The position numbers and the translations under genes are program-made. The notes under the pieces were generated by a model. The model searched no databases and had not been told where the DNA came from. It worked only from the letters and a program-made list of their open reading frames with translations. This document shows positions 25,095 to 34,163 of a stretch of DNA of 52,265 nt, one piece after another; position 1 is the stretch's first letter; every line of letters starts with the position of its first letter. This stretch comes from Chlamydiota bacterium (GTDB lineage Bacteria; Chlamydiota; Chlamydiia; Chlamydiales; JACKPQ01), in assembly GCA_021772435.1 (NCBI GenBank), contig JAJFLZ010000014.1, positions 1 through 52,265 on the forward strand, in the 5' to 3' direction.

Positions 25095-25988
25095 TTATTT
25101 GGATATAGAAAGCTTAGCGATGTCCTCTTCAGAGAGGCCTGTGACATTTTTAATTTGGTCCTGTAAAAGACCCAAGGCAAGCAAATTCTTTGCCATATCA
25201 ATTTGGCTCTGTTTTTTGCCTTGCTCAAGACCTTGCTCAAGACCTTGCTTTAGGCCTTTTTCCATACCTTCATTAATAGCGGCATCTAGTGCACACTGGG
25301 CGTCTACAGCTGCCATCCAATGGTTGTCGTAGGCTAAAAGCTCTTGTTCAGACCATTGAAATCTGTCTACAATATCGTATGCTTCTCTAATATCTGGGTT
25401 TGCAGCCAAGATTTCGTTAATTGTTTTATCGTCTTTTGCATGATTAAAGAAATAGTACCATTGTTCTTCGATGCTGTCTAATTGATCGATTGTCTTTGTA
25501 AATTTAGGCAACTCTACAAACGTAAAGGAAAAATCTTTTAAATCGTTTTCATACGTTTCATTATCGAGGATAATGTGATCTGATTTGTAAGAATCCTTAT
25601 CTGGAAAAAGAACGAAAGATGTCAAAGCTAAAAAAATGACTTTTTTTAGATCTTGATACTTTCCCCCTTCATTAAAGTATGAACAGTATGTTTTAGCTGC
25701 GTAAAACTGTGCACGTTTTTCAAAACCTTCGACTTTGGCAACCTGCATTTCAATGATATATTGGGTGCCAGACTGATCCCTTACTAGGACATCGACGACA
25801 CTTTCTTTCCGAGATTCAATCTCAGGTGGTTGTATCGTATTGATAAATTCTAGGTCTACAATTGTATCTGGACCTTTTAGGTTGAACACAGCATTTAAAA
25901 AGCCAATAGGTAGGTTTTTGTGCTTTTCTTGACCGAAGATCTTTTTAAAAGCTAAGTCGTTTTTAGGATCCAAATATCTTGAAAACAT
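25095..25988 (-). CDS. Rpn-family PD-(D/E)XK nuclease/transposase-like protein
   Basis: The protein has about 297 residues from the ATG at 25986-25988 (MFSRYLDPKNDLAFKKIFG), the usual opening of this family; an upstream start would add four residues. VVDVLVRDQSGTQYIIEMQ contains the D...ExQ nuclease core. QFYAAKTYCSYFNEGGKY follows as in related proteins. Near the C-terminus EKGLKQGLEQGLEQGKKQ derives from 12-bp DNA repeats (about 25222-25260) and varies in such genes. These proteins are called recombination-promoting nucleases or putative transposases. No terminal repeats are seen here. Confidence 0.82.
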   Translation of the reverse strand: MFSRYLDPKNDLAFKKIFGQEKHKNLPIGFLNAVFNLKGPDTIVDLEFINTIQPPEIESRKESVVDVLVRDQSGTQYIIEMQVAKVEGFEKRAQFYAAKTYCSYFNEGGKYQDLKKVIFLALTSFVLFPDKDSYKSDHIILDNETYENDLKDFSFTFVELPKFTKTIDQLDSIEEQWYYFFNHAKDDKTINEILAANPDIREAYDIVDRFQWSEQELLAYDNHWMAAVDAQCALDAAINEGMEKGLKQGLEQGLEQGKKQSQIDMAKNLLALGLLQDQIKNVTGLSEEDIAKLSISK

Positions 25989-26062
25989 GGTGAACCTCAT
26001 ACGTATTCAGGCGCATTATAACAAATCACTCTATTTAGATCTATAGCAGGAGGGGGAAAAGC

Positions 26063-26091
26063 TTGCAATTAGTGAACCCGTTCGCTAGAAT
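26063..26091 (+). promoter_or_regulatory. Candidate trxB promoter with almost no leader
   Basis: TTGCAA (26063-26068), a 17-nt spacer and TAGAAT (26086-26091) form a good sigma-70-type promoter. The trxB ATG begins 10 nt after the -10, so a transcript would have a leader of only a few nucleotides. Confidence 0.6.
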
Positions 26092-26100
26092 AGCGAGGCT

Positions 26101-27051
26101 ATGGAAAAAAGAAAACTTGTCATTATCGGATCAGGACCAGCAGGGTTTACCGCAGCCATTTACGCTGCAAGGGCTAATTTAAAACCTTTACTTTACGAAG
26201 GGTTCTTTTCGGGACCAGCAGGTGGTCAGCTCATGACCACTACAGATGTGGAAAACTTCCCTGGATTTCCAGAGGGAATTTCCGGGCCTGACCTGATGCA
26301 AGCCTTTCGCGCTCAAGCCGTGCGATTTGGGACCGAAATCTTAACCGAAGATGTGAAGGAAGTCGATTTTTCAACCCCCCCCTTCACGATCATCGGGAGC
26401 AAAACGCAAGTGCAAGCAGATAGCGTCATCATAGCAACAGGGGCAACGGCCAAGCGTCTAGAGATTCCAGGTACAGGCGATGGGGAATTTTGGCAAAAAG
26501 GCGTGACAGCTTGTGCTGTTTGCGATGGAGCCATGCCGATCTTTCGAGATAAAGAGCTCTACGTTGTAGGCGGGGGCGATACCGCGATGGAAGAGGCGCT
26601 CTTTTTAACCAAATATGGATCCAAAGTTTTTCTCGTTCACCGCCGCGATGAGCTCAGAGCTTCTAAAATCATGGCCCAAAGAGCCATCGAACATCCCAAA
26701 ATCGAAGTGCTCTACGACAGCGTTATTTCCAAAGTCGAAGGCGATAACGTCGTGCGTTGTGTGACCGTTCAAAATGTGAAAACGAAGCAAGAACAAAAAA
26801 GAGATGCAGGTGGGTTGTTCTTTGCCATTGGTCATCAGCCCAATACCGGATTTTTAAACGGACAACTATCAACACATGACAACGGTTATCTCAACGTGAC
26901 ACCTGGTGGCACACAAACGAGTGTCGAAGGCGTGTTTGGTGCAGGTGATGTTTACGATTACGTTTATAGGCAAGCTGTGTCTGCAGCAGGCAGCGGTTGC
27001 ATGGCAGCTCTCGATGCCGAGCGATGGCTAACACTCAAAGGCCTCCTATGA
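26101..27051 (+). CDS. trxB: Thioredoxin reductase TrxB
   Basis: The protein has 316 residues. The FAD-binding motif is [17 protein letters not shown] (11-27), the redox-active pair is CAVC (138-141), the NADPH-binding motif is [12 protein letters not shown] and the second FAD motif is [10 protein letters not shown]. It reduces thioredoxin with NADPH. The stop overlaps the start of the next gene (ATGA). Confidence 0.96.
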   Translation: MEKRKLVIIGSGPAGFTAAIYAARANLKPLLYEGFFSGPAGGQLMTTTDVENFPGFPEGISGPDLMQAFRAQAVRFGTEILTEDVKEVDFSTPPFTIIGSKTQVQADSVIIATGATAKRLEIPGTGDGEFWQKGVTACAVCDGAMPIFRDKELYVVGGGDTAMEEALFLTKYGSKVFLVHRRDELRASKIMAQRAIEHPKIEVLYDSVISKVEGDNVVRCVTVQNVKTKQEQKRDAGGLFFAIGHQPNTGFLNGQLSTHDNGYLNVTPGGTQTSVEGVFGAGDVYDYVYRQAVSAAGSGCMAALDAERWLTLKGLL

Positions 27052-27857
27052 GACGGCTTCTAGCCGCCTGTCTATGCACATTATCCTTAACTGCTTTTGA
27101 ATATCAACCATGGTTTCATGAGTTGCTAGAATTTCAGTGGCAAAACGCCTACACGTGGCGACACTATAACGCTGTTGAAAATGGATTTAATCCCAAGAAA
27201 TACTCCTCCACCGATCAGTGGATTGATACGGGTTTACAAATTTCACCCATCCCTACACTAGATGCTCAAATAGAGATGAATTTTGCAGATACGCATTTGC
27301 ATTCGTGGTCGTATTTATCGACGGCGTTTTACGTGCGCCATTTGCTGCTTGACGATGTAGCAGGGGATCCGATCAGCTGGACTCTGGGTGGCATCATTCG
27401 GCTGGCAAGTAGTCATTTTCTAAACGATGTAAGCATTCCGTATCACGCCAATCTAAACCTCGAGCTCAACACAGCGATCGGCAAAGAATTTGACGAGCTC
27501 TACAGATGGGTCTTTCGCATCTGGGGTCTGGCCGGTGCTGGCATCGGCAATCGCGGCGCGCCTTGGATCAAGGCCATGCTCAACCTTGAGGGTAGCGCAG
27601 GTCCTAAAAACATGTTTTGCGCCTTTGCCGATGGTTACTTTGGATTAGGTGGCAAGAGTGGTGTCAATATTAGCAATTTTCACTCGTATGCCAATATCAG
27701 CCATCAATCCATCGACCTTGGCGGCAGATACCGCTACACCTTCGATGTGTGGGGAGCACTTTCTGCTGTCTATGCCTTCAGAGTTTTTGCTCACAACTAT
27801 CCCGAGCACGCCCACACCGTGCGCGTTGAATACCGCTTGCCATTTTCTTTGTTTTGA
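27048..27857 (+). CDS. Putative outer-membrane beta-barrel protein
   Basis: The protein has about 269 residues. The start ATG (27048-27050) overlaps the trxB stop and gives a signal peptide ([20 protein letters not shown]). The mature part is rich in alternating aromatic and polar residues ([36 protein letters not shown]) and ends [12 protein letters not shown] with a terminal Phe, the pattern of outer-membrane barrels. No named family is recognised. Co-translation with trxB might reflect a role in envelope redox, but this is speculative. Confidence 0.65.
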   Translation: MRRLLAACLCTLSLTAFEYQPWFHELLEFQWQNAYTWRHYNAVENGFNPKKYSSTDQWIDTGLQISPIPTLDAQIEMNFADTHLHSWSYLSTAFYVRHLLLDDVAGDPISWTLGGIIRLASSHFLNDVSIPYHANLNLELNTAIGKEFDELYRWVFRIWGLAGAGIGNRGAPWIKAMLNLEGSAGPKNMFCAFADGYFGLGGKSGVNISNFHSYANISHQSIDLGGRYRYTFDVWGALSAVYAFRVFAHNYPEHAHTVRVEYRLPFSLF

Positions 27858-27891
27858 AATACCTTACTCAAAAACAAAAGGGAGGCATCTT

Positions 27892-28680
27892 ATGTTGAAT
27901 CGTTGTCGTTTATTGGGAAATGGAGCAGAAAAGGTGCTTGTGATGCACGATTTTTTTGCCAGTACCGAAAGTTATAAATCTTTGGAAAATTATCTCGACC
28001 AGGAAACATTTACCTACGCCTTTTTTGACCTTCGAGGGTATGGACAATCTCAAAATGTCGAAGGCGAATATACATTAAAAGAAGTCACTTGTGATTGTTT
28101 AGACCTAGCAGAGCAACTGGGGTGGGCAGAATTTCACGTTGTGGGTCACTCCATGACAGGGCTTACCATTCAACACCTAAATGCGACAGCATTCGATAAA
28201 ATTCTGACAGCTACTGCCATTACACCTGTTCCTGCAACGGGATCCCCCATACCGGAAGATTTTTTAGAGGTGACGCGTGCTGGCGTTCGAGGTGATGATG
28301 CAATCATTCAAAACATCGTGGATATGGCAAGCGGCAACCGCTACAACGAAGCTTTTTTACGCTACAAGGTGCAGCAATTCCGAAAAACGGCAACTATTGA
28401 TGCGAGACTTGGTTACCTTGACATGTTCACACAAAACGACATCTCCAGCATGGTCACAGGGCTTGAAACACCTTACCACGTGATCGTTGGTGGGTCTGAT
28501 TCTGATTGGCATAATCGCGAGGCGATGGAAAATAGCTTTAAAGTCTATTTCCCGAACTGCACCATTACCGAAATTGTCGATAGCGGACACTATCCTATGC
28601 AGGAGACACCGCCGCTTTTAGCTGCGCATCTCGAGCAATTTTTAAAAGCGCACCAAAAGCAAGCTAGCAGTATCGCCTAA
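27892..28680 (+). CDS. Alpha/beta hydrolase
   Basis: The protein has 262 residues from the ATG at 27892 with GGGAGG 7 nt upstream. The nucleophile elbow is GHSMTG (85-90, Ser87). The oxyanion region lies in VLVMHDFFAST, FFDLRGYGQS is the usual loop, and the catalytic His is in DSGHYPMQETPP near the end; the acid is probably in VIVGGSDSDW. No signal peptide is seen, so it is likely cytoplasmic. The substrate cannot be told from sequence. It is followed 14 bp later by an F-box gene. Confidence 0.85.
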   Translation: MLNRCRLLGNGAEKVLVMHDFFASTESYKSLENYLDQETFTYAFFDLRGYGQSQNVEGEYTLKEVTCDCLDLAEQLGWAEFHVVGHSMTGLTIQHLNATAFDKILTATAITPVPATGSPIPEDFLEVTRAGVRGDDAIIQNIVDMASGNRYNEAFLRYKVQQFRKTATIDARLGYLDMFTQNDISSMVTGLETPYHVIVGGSDSDWHNREAMENSFKVYFPNCTITEIVDSGHYPMQETPPLLAAHLEQFLKAHQKQASSIA

Positions 28681-28694
28681 AACATATGTGAGGG

Positions 28695-29972
28695 ATGATG
28701 GCAATAAATCCTTGTCAATACTATCAGCCTGACGAAATTTTGTTGCGAATCTTTGGTTACCTTTCGATCCAAGAATTATCAGTAACTAAACAGGTTTGCA
28801 CGCGTTTTTTTAGAATAGCAAGGGATCCGTCGCTGTATGTTGGAGCGTTAGATTCCTTGCGTCTGCACTTTCCGCTTGTTGCAGGGCGTGATGACGGCCT
28901 AAACTTGAATACTTATCAAAAGGCTTTGCGCTGTGCAAAACGCATCTGTATTTACAACGCTAAAACAACGGGTAGGGCTGATGGGACAAATAACGCTTTT
29001 ATCGACGCTAAAAACGTTGAACCTCATGATCAATTAATTCTGCAGGCTCTTAAAAATCGCCGCGATCACGACTTGTATCAATTATGCAAAAGACGCCTTT
29101 CTTCTGATCCGAAAGCCATCGTCGAAACGCTCCTTCATACGATTGTGGCCCGCAACGGGCGCTATTTGACACCGCAGCTCAATATGGACTGGATGCTTGT
29201 CTACTCGCTTAAACGCTACATTGAAGAGATGCCCAGATCTTGCGTAAAGGAGCTGCTAAATTCGCTTAATCCAAACGACACTTATGCACTAGTTGCTTAT
29301 CTCTATCCATTGCGCGTGAATCTAAAAGTTTGGTGGCGCAGTGGTTTAGATCTTGAGCTTGTGAATTCAAATGGCAAGCACTTAGTTCACTTAGTGATGA
29401 ACTATATTGACCATATTGAGTGGCGCTGTGGGCTTGATCGGTTAGATCAATTAGTTCCTGAAGCGGCTTTTACTGATGGAAGAAATCTCGTTACAAGTCT
29501 TGCTAAAAGTAAATTCTTGTCCCGAGTTTCTTCACTCATTCAAAAACAACCACACGCATTGCCGTGTGATATCGCAAGCACCCAGAAAACAGTAGACCAA
29601 TTAACAAAAGAGTTTCAGCAATTGGGAGGACGTAACACACCTGAGCTTGTTAAAGTAGCTGTACAATGTGATAATTTGGTGCGTTCAACCCAAACTGTTG
29701 CTCGCAGCCAAGCCAATAGAAAACGTGGAATCAGTAATCCCAACGAGAGTAGCAGAGTTCTCAAGCGGGTTAAACGTGAGGTTTTAGAGCCGCATATCGA
29801 TGAAGCAATTGAAGATTTAAAATTTTTAAGATTACACGGAAAAGTACACTCTCCTGATGGACAGGGAATGACTGCTGATCAGATTGCACGCCCAAACAGA
29901 CGACGTTACTCGCAAGAACATTTGGAAAAAATCACTCAAATCTTCGATCCGCCCTGCCAAAGCAGTCAATAA
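28695..29972 (+). CDS. F-box domain protein, putative effector
   Basis: The protein has 425 residues. Residues about 10-48 (YQPDEILLRIFGYLSIQEL, VTKQVCTRFFRIARDPSLY) are a clear F-box, closely matching eukaryotic Skp1-binding domains. The remainder is helical without obvious LRR, WD40 or ankyrin repeats. A short basic stretch (NRKRGISNPNE ... RVLKRVKREV) near 335-360 could act as a nuclear signal in a host cell. In amoeba-associated Chlamydiota such proteins are suspected to be secreted to recruit host ubiquitin ligases. A GAGGG precedes the start. It is in line with the hydrolase and converges with a peptidase gene. Confidence 0.8.
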   Translation: MMAINPCQYYQPDEILLRIFGYLSIQELSVTKQVCTRFFRIARDPSLYVGALDSLRLHFPLVAGRDDGLNLNTYQKALRCAKRICIYNAKTTGRADGTNNAFIDAKNVEPHDQLILQALKNRRDHDLYQLCKRRLSSDPKAIVETLLHTIVARNGRYLTPQLNMDWMLVYSLKRYIEEMPRSCVKELLNSLNPNDTYALVAYLYPLRVNLKVWWRSGLDLELVNSNGKHLVHLVMNYIDHIEWRCGLDRLDQLVPEAAFTDGRNLVTSLAKSKFLSRVSSLIQKQPHALPCDIASTQKTVDQLTKEFQQLGGRNTPELVKVAVQCDNLVRSTQTVARSQANRKRGISNPNESSRVLKRVKREVLEPHIDEAIEDLKFLRLHGKVHSPDGQGMTADQIARPNRRRYSQEHLEKITQIFDPPCQSSQ

Positions 29973-31421
29973 TTAGTCTCTTTCGGTAATAAAAGCTGCG
30001 ATGTTTTGTTTTAGCTTAGCGAGACTTGGCAAGTGAAGAAACATCATATGACCGGCAGGATAATACGACATTGTCACATTCTTGCGGAGCGATGCATCCA
30101 CATTTAAGTGGTTGATAACGTATTCAGCTGCAAAAAAAGGTGTCGCTAAATCGTAATATCCGCAAGCTACCATTGCACGCAATTTAGGATTCCGCATCAT
30201 AGCACATGCTAAATCTTGATCGGTAGCTGGGTAGCCATAAAGCTCCTTGCGCAAGCAATTCCAGGGAAAGACATTTTCCAAAACCCCGTAACGCTCATCT
30301 TTTTCCCATTTAAGCTCACATCTTACATAATCGTTAAAAGCCGCAGTAAAGGAGCAAGCAATAGAATCCGTACTTGGGTCTGTGTACAAAGACTGCATAG
30401 GCGGCGCTTGAAAGCCCACAACTCTGCCATCCATGCGTCCGATACGCTGTTTAGGATCTTTTAAAATCTCATTAAAAAACGTCTCTGGCAAAATACGCAA
30501 GTGGTGCTTCTGAATGAGTTGAATGTTTAAGCCTGTAAAATTTGACAATTGCTCGGTCATTGCTTCTTTTTCATCATCAGATAGAGTATGTCCATAGGCC
30601 AAAGCTTGACGATACGCGCCAAGAGCAAACGTTTTCGATCTTTCGACGACATCATTTAACGGCAACCCCTGCAGGTGAGCAGGTAATTTTTGGTGATACC
30701 AAGCCAATGCTGAATATGTGGGAAGATAAGTTTGAAAAGGAAGATCGTTGCCATCCGATGTGACATCAAATGTGCGGAAATTTAATGCAGATGAAATCAA
30801 AATTAGACCGTTAAAATTCATATAAAACCGATCTTGCAAAAAGTTAACAAGTCCGGCCGCACGGGTAGAGCCATAGCTTTCACCTGCTACATATTTTGGG
30901 GACTTCCATCTTCCGTTACGTGTGACATAAAGACGGATGAACTCTGCAATCGATTGAATATCTTCATCAATGCCATGAAATTGCTTAGCTGTCACATCTT
31001 TTGCTGGGCGGCTATAGCCTGTTGAAACAGGGTCGATAAACACTAAATCAGTTACATCTAATATGGAGTGGGAATTATTCATATACTTATAAGGTGGAAT
31101 TTCTGGCTTTAGATCATCTGTCACAATTTTTCTAGGACCAAGTGCTCCCATATGCAACCAAATAGAAGATGAGCCTGGGCCACCATTAAAGCAAAAAGTA
31201 ATGGGTCTTTCAGCTTGATCTTCACCATTTCTTGTATATGCGATAAAAAATATTTCTGCTTGAGGTTCATCTTTTTCATTTTTTAAAGTATAAGTGCCAG
31301 TTTTTGTTGTATACTCGACCTCTTGCCCATCGATTTGACACGAATTTTGTGTCATGCTGACAGATGGAATCTCTTTTGCAAAGACCGAAGCAACAAGTAA
31401 GCAAAACATTAACAATTTCAT
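29973..31421 (-). CDS. Exported serine carboxypeptidase (peptidase S10)
   Basis: The protein has 482 residues from the ATG at 31419-31421, which follows GGAGG and gives a signal peptide (MKLLMFCLLVASVFAKE). The oxyanion motif is NGGPGSSS (79-86), the nucleophile GESYG (180-184, Ser182), and the Asp and His are in CGYYDLATP and YPAGHMMFLH near the end. All triad residues are present. Family members release C-terminal amino acids at acidic pH. They are common in fungi and plants and less common in bacteria. Export to the periplasm is expected. It is convergent with the F-box gene, with stops adjacent. Confidence 0.9.
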   Translation of the reverse strand: MKLLMFCLLVASVFAKEIPSVSMTQNSCQIDGQEVEYTTKTGTYTLKNEKDEPQAEIFFIAYTRNGEDQAERPITFCFNGGPGSSSIWLHMGALGPRKIVTDDLKPEIPPYKYMNNSHSILDVTDLVFIDPVSTGYSRPAKDVTAKQFHGIDEDIQSIAEFIRLYVTRNGRWKSPKYVAGESYGSTRAAGLVNFLQDRFYMNFNGLILISSALNFRTFDVTSDGNDLPFQTYLPTYSALAWYHQKLPAHLQGLPLNDVVERSKTFALGAYRQALAYGHTLSDDEKEAMTEQLSNFTGLNIQLIQKHHLRILPETFFNEILKDPKQRIGRMDGRVVGFQAPPMQSLYTDPSTDSIACSFTAAFNDYVRCELKWEKDERYGVLENVFPWNCLRKELYGYPATDQDLACAMMRNPKLRAMVACGYYDLATPFFAAEYVINHLNVDASLRKNVTMSYYPAGHMMFLHLPSLAKLKQNIAAFITERD

Positions 31422-31463
31422 ATCTAAAACCTCCAGAAAGAGGTTCAATGTATAGAGGAGAAA

Positions 31464-31802
31464 TTATTTAGTCAAGAGTGCAACAGCTGTGGCAAACGAT
31501 CTGCAGTGGCTGATGGAGATGGCAATCGCTTTGCCGTTTTTAAGTGTTGCATGGGGGCGGCCCAGCTCATCGTTGGTTATTTCAATGTCGAGCCAAGATA
31601 AATCCACACCAAAGCCGCAGCCCAGGGCTTTAGCGATGGCCTCCTTGGCTGCAAAACGACCAGCAAAGCGGATGCTAGGATCCTTGTGCGACTTGCAATC
31701 TTCCTGTTCTTTCTTTGTGAATAGTCGGTCGAGAAAATGCTGGCCGTGCTTTTTAATTGACTCTCTGATGCGCTGGATTTCGATAATATCTGTGCCGATC
31801 AT
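31464..31802 (-). CDS. acpS: Holo-ACP synthase AcpS
   Basis: The protein has 112 residues. MIGTDIIEIQRI and FAGRFAAKEAIAKAL are the two signature motifs (magnesium-binding Asp and Glu). It transfers phosphopantetheine from CoA to the Ser of AcpP. The start overlaps the stop of the PIN-TRAM gene by 4 nt. Confidence 0.94.
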   Translation of the reverse strand: MIGTDIIEIQRIRESIKKHGQHFLDRLFTKKEQEDCKSHKDPSIRFAGRFAAKEAIAKALGCGFGVDLSWLDIEITNDELGRPHATLKNGKAIAISISHCRSFATAVALLTK

Positions 31803-32836
31803 TCCAGCTCTTCCATTGAGTTACAGAAAATCATGCGGCCAGAGGCTGTGTGCTTCACAGATAGCACTTGCACCTCGATGACCTCACCGATGAAATCTCC
31901 ACCGCCATTGACCACAACCATCGTGCCATCATCTAAATAACCGACACCTTGGTTAGGTTCTTTTCCAGGGCGCTGGATTTTGATCTGCATTTGCTCGCCA
32001 GCTTGCATCAGCGGCTTTAGCGCGCTTGATAGGCCATGCATATTGATAAATTGCACGCCCTCAACCGAAGCCACTTGAATCTGAGAGATGTCTGATGTCA
32101 AAATATTTCCATCGATTAGCCTAGCTAGCCTAACAAGTTTCCCTACCTGTTCTGGCGTCTCGGGGAAATCTGTATCATTATAGCGCATGCCGAGATGATT
32201 CATATCTTCTAATTTTTTGACGACATCGAGCGCTTGCTTCGACCTCATTTTTGCATGCTCATCGGCAGATTCTGATTGGTCATAGAGATCTTTAATTACA
32301 AATCTTGGGATAATCAAATGGTGATCCACAAGGCCGCTTGCGCAAAAATCGATGAGGCGCTCATCGGTTAATGCAGATGCGTCTAGGAGCAAATCTTTTT
32401 TCTGTTGGCTAGTCGGTGCAAACTTGATGAAAGGAATACTGACATAAATTTCATCTGATGATTTAAGAGTCATTACCGTCCCTAAATAAAGACCGAATAA
32501 GAAAAGTGCTATTTTGATGATTTCAATTGTCTGCGGGCCAAAAGTATCTGCGATGCGCGTAAAATCCAATACCGCATCAAAAACAAGGACCAAGGCCTGG
32601 CCCATCAAATAACCGATAAAAAGGCCAATGATTGCGATATTGAAAGAGCGCAAATTAAATCTTCGAAAAACAATATCAAAGCCGACGAGTAGCGCCATGA
32701 AAACCATTCCACCGATAATCCCTATCGTTACACCTGATCCCATCGAGATACCAGGTAGCGATAAGGTGTAGATGGTGATAAATATCACACACAAAAAAGC
32801 AAAAAATATACGTGTAAAAACAACAGATCTATTCAT
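31799..32836 (-). CDS. Membrane-anchored PIN-TRAM domain protein (YacL-like)
   Basis: The protein has 345 residues. Four hydrophobic segments occupy about 1-115. A PIN nuclease domain follows (LLLDASALTDERLIDFCASG, LIIPRFVIKDLYDQ, DGNILTSDISQIQVAS) with conserved acidic residues. A C-terminal TRAM domain (PGKEPNQGVGYLDDGTMVVV, IGEVIEVQVLSV) completes the YacL-type order. It is probably an RNase acting at the membrane. A GAGG precedes the start. It is the first gene of an operon with acpS. Confidence 0.9.
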   Translation of the reverse strand: MNRSVVFTRIFFAFLCVIFITIYTLSLPGISMGSGVTIGIIGGMVFMALLVGFDIVFRRFNLRSFNIAIIGLFIGYLMGQALVLVFDAVLDFTRIADTFGPQTIEIIKIALFLFGLYLGTVMTLKSSDEIYVSIPFIKFAPTSQQKKDLLLDASALTDERLIDFCASGLVDHHLIIPRFVIKDLYDQSESADEHAKMRSKQALDVVKKLEDMNHLGMRYNDTDFPETPEQVGKLVRLARLIDGNILTSDISQIQVASVEGVQFINMHGLSSALKPLMQAGEQMQIKIQRPGKEPNQGVGYLDDGTMVVVNGGGDFIGEVIEVQVLSVKHTASGRMIFCNSMEELE

Positions 32837-32878
32837 TTTTATTATCCTCTAGTATATGGCCTAACCTTAAATTATCAC

Positions 32879-32907
32879 TTGTTTTTTGTCCAAAAAGGGT
32901 TTACACT
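32879..32907 (+). promoter_or_regulatory. Candidate promoter, possibly leaderless
   Basis: TTGTTT (32879-32884), a 17-nt spacer and TACACT (32902-32907) precede an ATG by 7 nt. No Shine-Dalgarno sequence is present, so the transcript would start at or next to the A of the ATG. Confidence 0.45.
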
Positions 32908-32914
32908 CTGGCCT

Positions 32915-33388
32915 ATGTCACATGTAAAAGCAATATTTGTCTCGGGTATCACTTGGCTCATCATGGGTATGTACCTCCTCTACAAAGGGCTCTATTACAC
33001 CATTACCTGTATCATCGACATGCCGCCGATGATTTCTTGGCTATCAAATAGCCTCGGAAGTGCTCAAAATGGTATATTGTTCATCATCGCAGCGGGCCTT
33101 GCCATTGGGTTTTTTAAAGGGCGTTATGTTCTCATTAAAACTGTACGTCGCGTGGTGAAAGGCATTGTGATTCAGCCTTCGCCCATCAAATTCCGACACA
33201 TCTATACCAACGGTTACCTGGCTTTAATCTTGGGAATGATGGCACTTGGGATGACGCTCAGATTTTTGCCCATCGGAGGTGATATACGAGGACTCGTCGA
33301 CACCGCCATCGGCTTTGCACTCATCAACGGCTCGTTAATTTATTTTAGACTGGCGCTAGCGCTAAAGCGCGAACGCCAATCCAAGTGA
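32915..33388 (+). CDS. Hypothetical membrane protein
   Basis: The protein has 157 residues from the ATG at 32915; the frame is open to 32879 but without an ATG. Four hydrophobic segments are visible: IFVSGITWLIMGMYLLYKGL, GILFIIAAGLAIGFF, YLALILGMMALGMTLRF and IGFALINGSLIYF. A basic loop (YVLIKTVRRVVKG) lies between the second and third. No family is recognised. It ends 12 bp before the multi-hairpin element. Confidence 0.65.
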   Translation: MSHVKAIFVSGITWLIMGMYLLYKGLYYTITCIIDMPPMISWLSNSLGSAQNGILFIIAAGLAIGFFKGRYVLIKTVRRVVKGIVIQPSPIKFRHIYTNGYLALILGMMALGMTLRFLPIGGDIRGLVDTAIGFALINGSLIYFRLALALKRERQSK

Positions 33389-33400
33389 ATAAATAAATAC

Positions 33401-33771
33401 GCGAGATTATCTTTTAGCGCATTTTGGATCCTTGCTCGGGGGCAGTACTAAAGTACAGCACCCACTCGAAGGCGGACGCTGCCAGAGCAGCGCCCACGGT
33501 GCCTTCGGCACTCTTAGGGTTCAAACTGCATCTAAAATCTAGATCTCGTATCGCCAATTACTCATAAGTTAACAAACATTTCGTTATCATGATGAATTCG
33601 CTTTTAGTTCTGAAGTTGTAGCTAGTGATACGAGATGTAGATTTTAGATGCAGTTTGGACCCGAGCACGCAAGTGCGAGGGCGCTGCGAAGACAGCGTCT
33701 GTCGCGAGGGGTGCTGTACAAATGTACTGCCCCCGAGCAAGGATCCGAAATGCTCTAAAAGATTATCTCGC
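33401..33771. repeat. Long inverted repeat made of two multi-hairpin arms (MITE- or REP-like)
   Basis: The left arm (33401-33552) and the right arm (33627-33771) are inverted copies with clear but imperfect identity, separated by 74 bp. Each arm contains the same set of small hairpins. GTAC-4-GTAC lies at 33445-33456 and 33716-33727. CGCTG/CAGCG lies at 33477-33492 and 33682-33697. A third hairpin has arms GTGCC/GGCAC at 33499-33511 and GCAC/GTGC at 33665-33676. Loops differ between arms while stems persist. The element fills the gap between convergent genes. No ORF or obvious target-site duplication is seen. Confidence 0.85.
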
Positions 33772-33778
33772 CAAAAAG

Positions 33779-34162
33779 TTACTTGTGGTAGGACGAACCT
33801 TTATATATCTGGGTAGCTCGATAAATTTGCTCCAATAAAATGAGGCGGGTCATTTGGTGGGTAAAGGTGAGGGGGGAGAGGCTGATGAGATGGGTCGCTT
33901 GGGCTTTTTCGGTTGGGGTGAGGCCGTCTGCTGTGCCAATGACAAAGGCGCGCGGAGAGATGGCGTAAAACCAAGAGGCAAAGGATTCACTAGTGTGAGG
34001 GGTGCCGGTTGGATCGAGTGCAACGTAGGTAGGAGGGAGTGTGAGCGTTTTGGAGATGTGCCAATCGATTGAAAACGGCAAGCGTTTTTCGTATTCAGAT
34101 AGAGCCTGCTGCAGCCATACCTCTTTGGTTTTACCAACGGTATAGATGCTGATTTTTGGCAC
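33779..34162 (-). CDS. rlmH: 23S rRNA pseudouridine-1915 N3-methyltransferase RlmH
   Basis: The protein has 127 residues from the GTG at 34160-34162, chosen because it gives PKISIYTVGKTKEVWLQQAL, the usual RlmH start, one nucleotide after the stop of the small upstream gene. FVIGTADGLTP corresponds to the SAM-binding knot (IGGPEG in E. coli). The end LILLEQIYRATQIYKGSSYH is the conserved tail. It is shorter than the ~155-residue E. coli enzyme, mainly in the middle. Confidence 0.88.
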   Translation of the reverse strand: MPKISIYTVGKTKEVWLQQALSEYEKRLPFSIDWHISKTLTLPPTYVALDPTGTPHTSESFASWFYAISPRAFVIGTADGLTPTEKAQATHLISLSPLTFTHQMTRLILLEQIYRATQIYKGSSYHK

Positions 34163-34163
34163 T

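Noticed and set aside
25095..25988. Insertion sequence around the Rpn-family gene
   Set aside because: The protein family is called transposase-like, but I see no terminal inverted repeats or target duplication on either side.
33401..33771. Simple bidirectional rho-independent terminator
   Set aside because: Its position between convergent genes fits, but ~370 bp with repeated internal hairpins is far more than a terminator needs and there are no U tracts.
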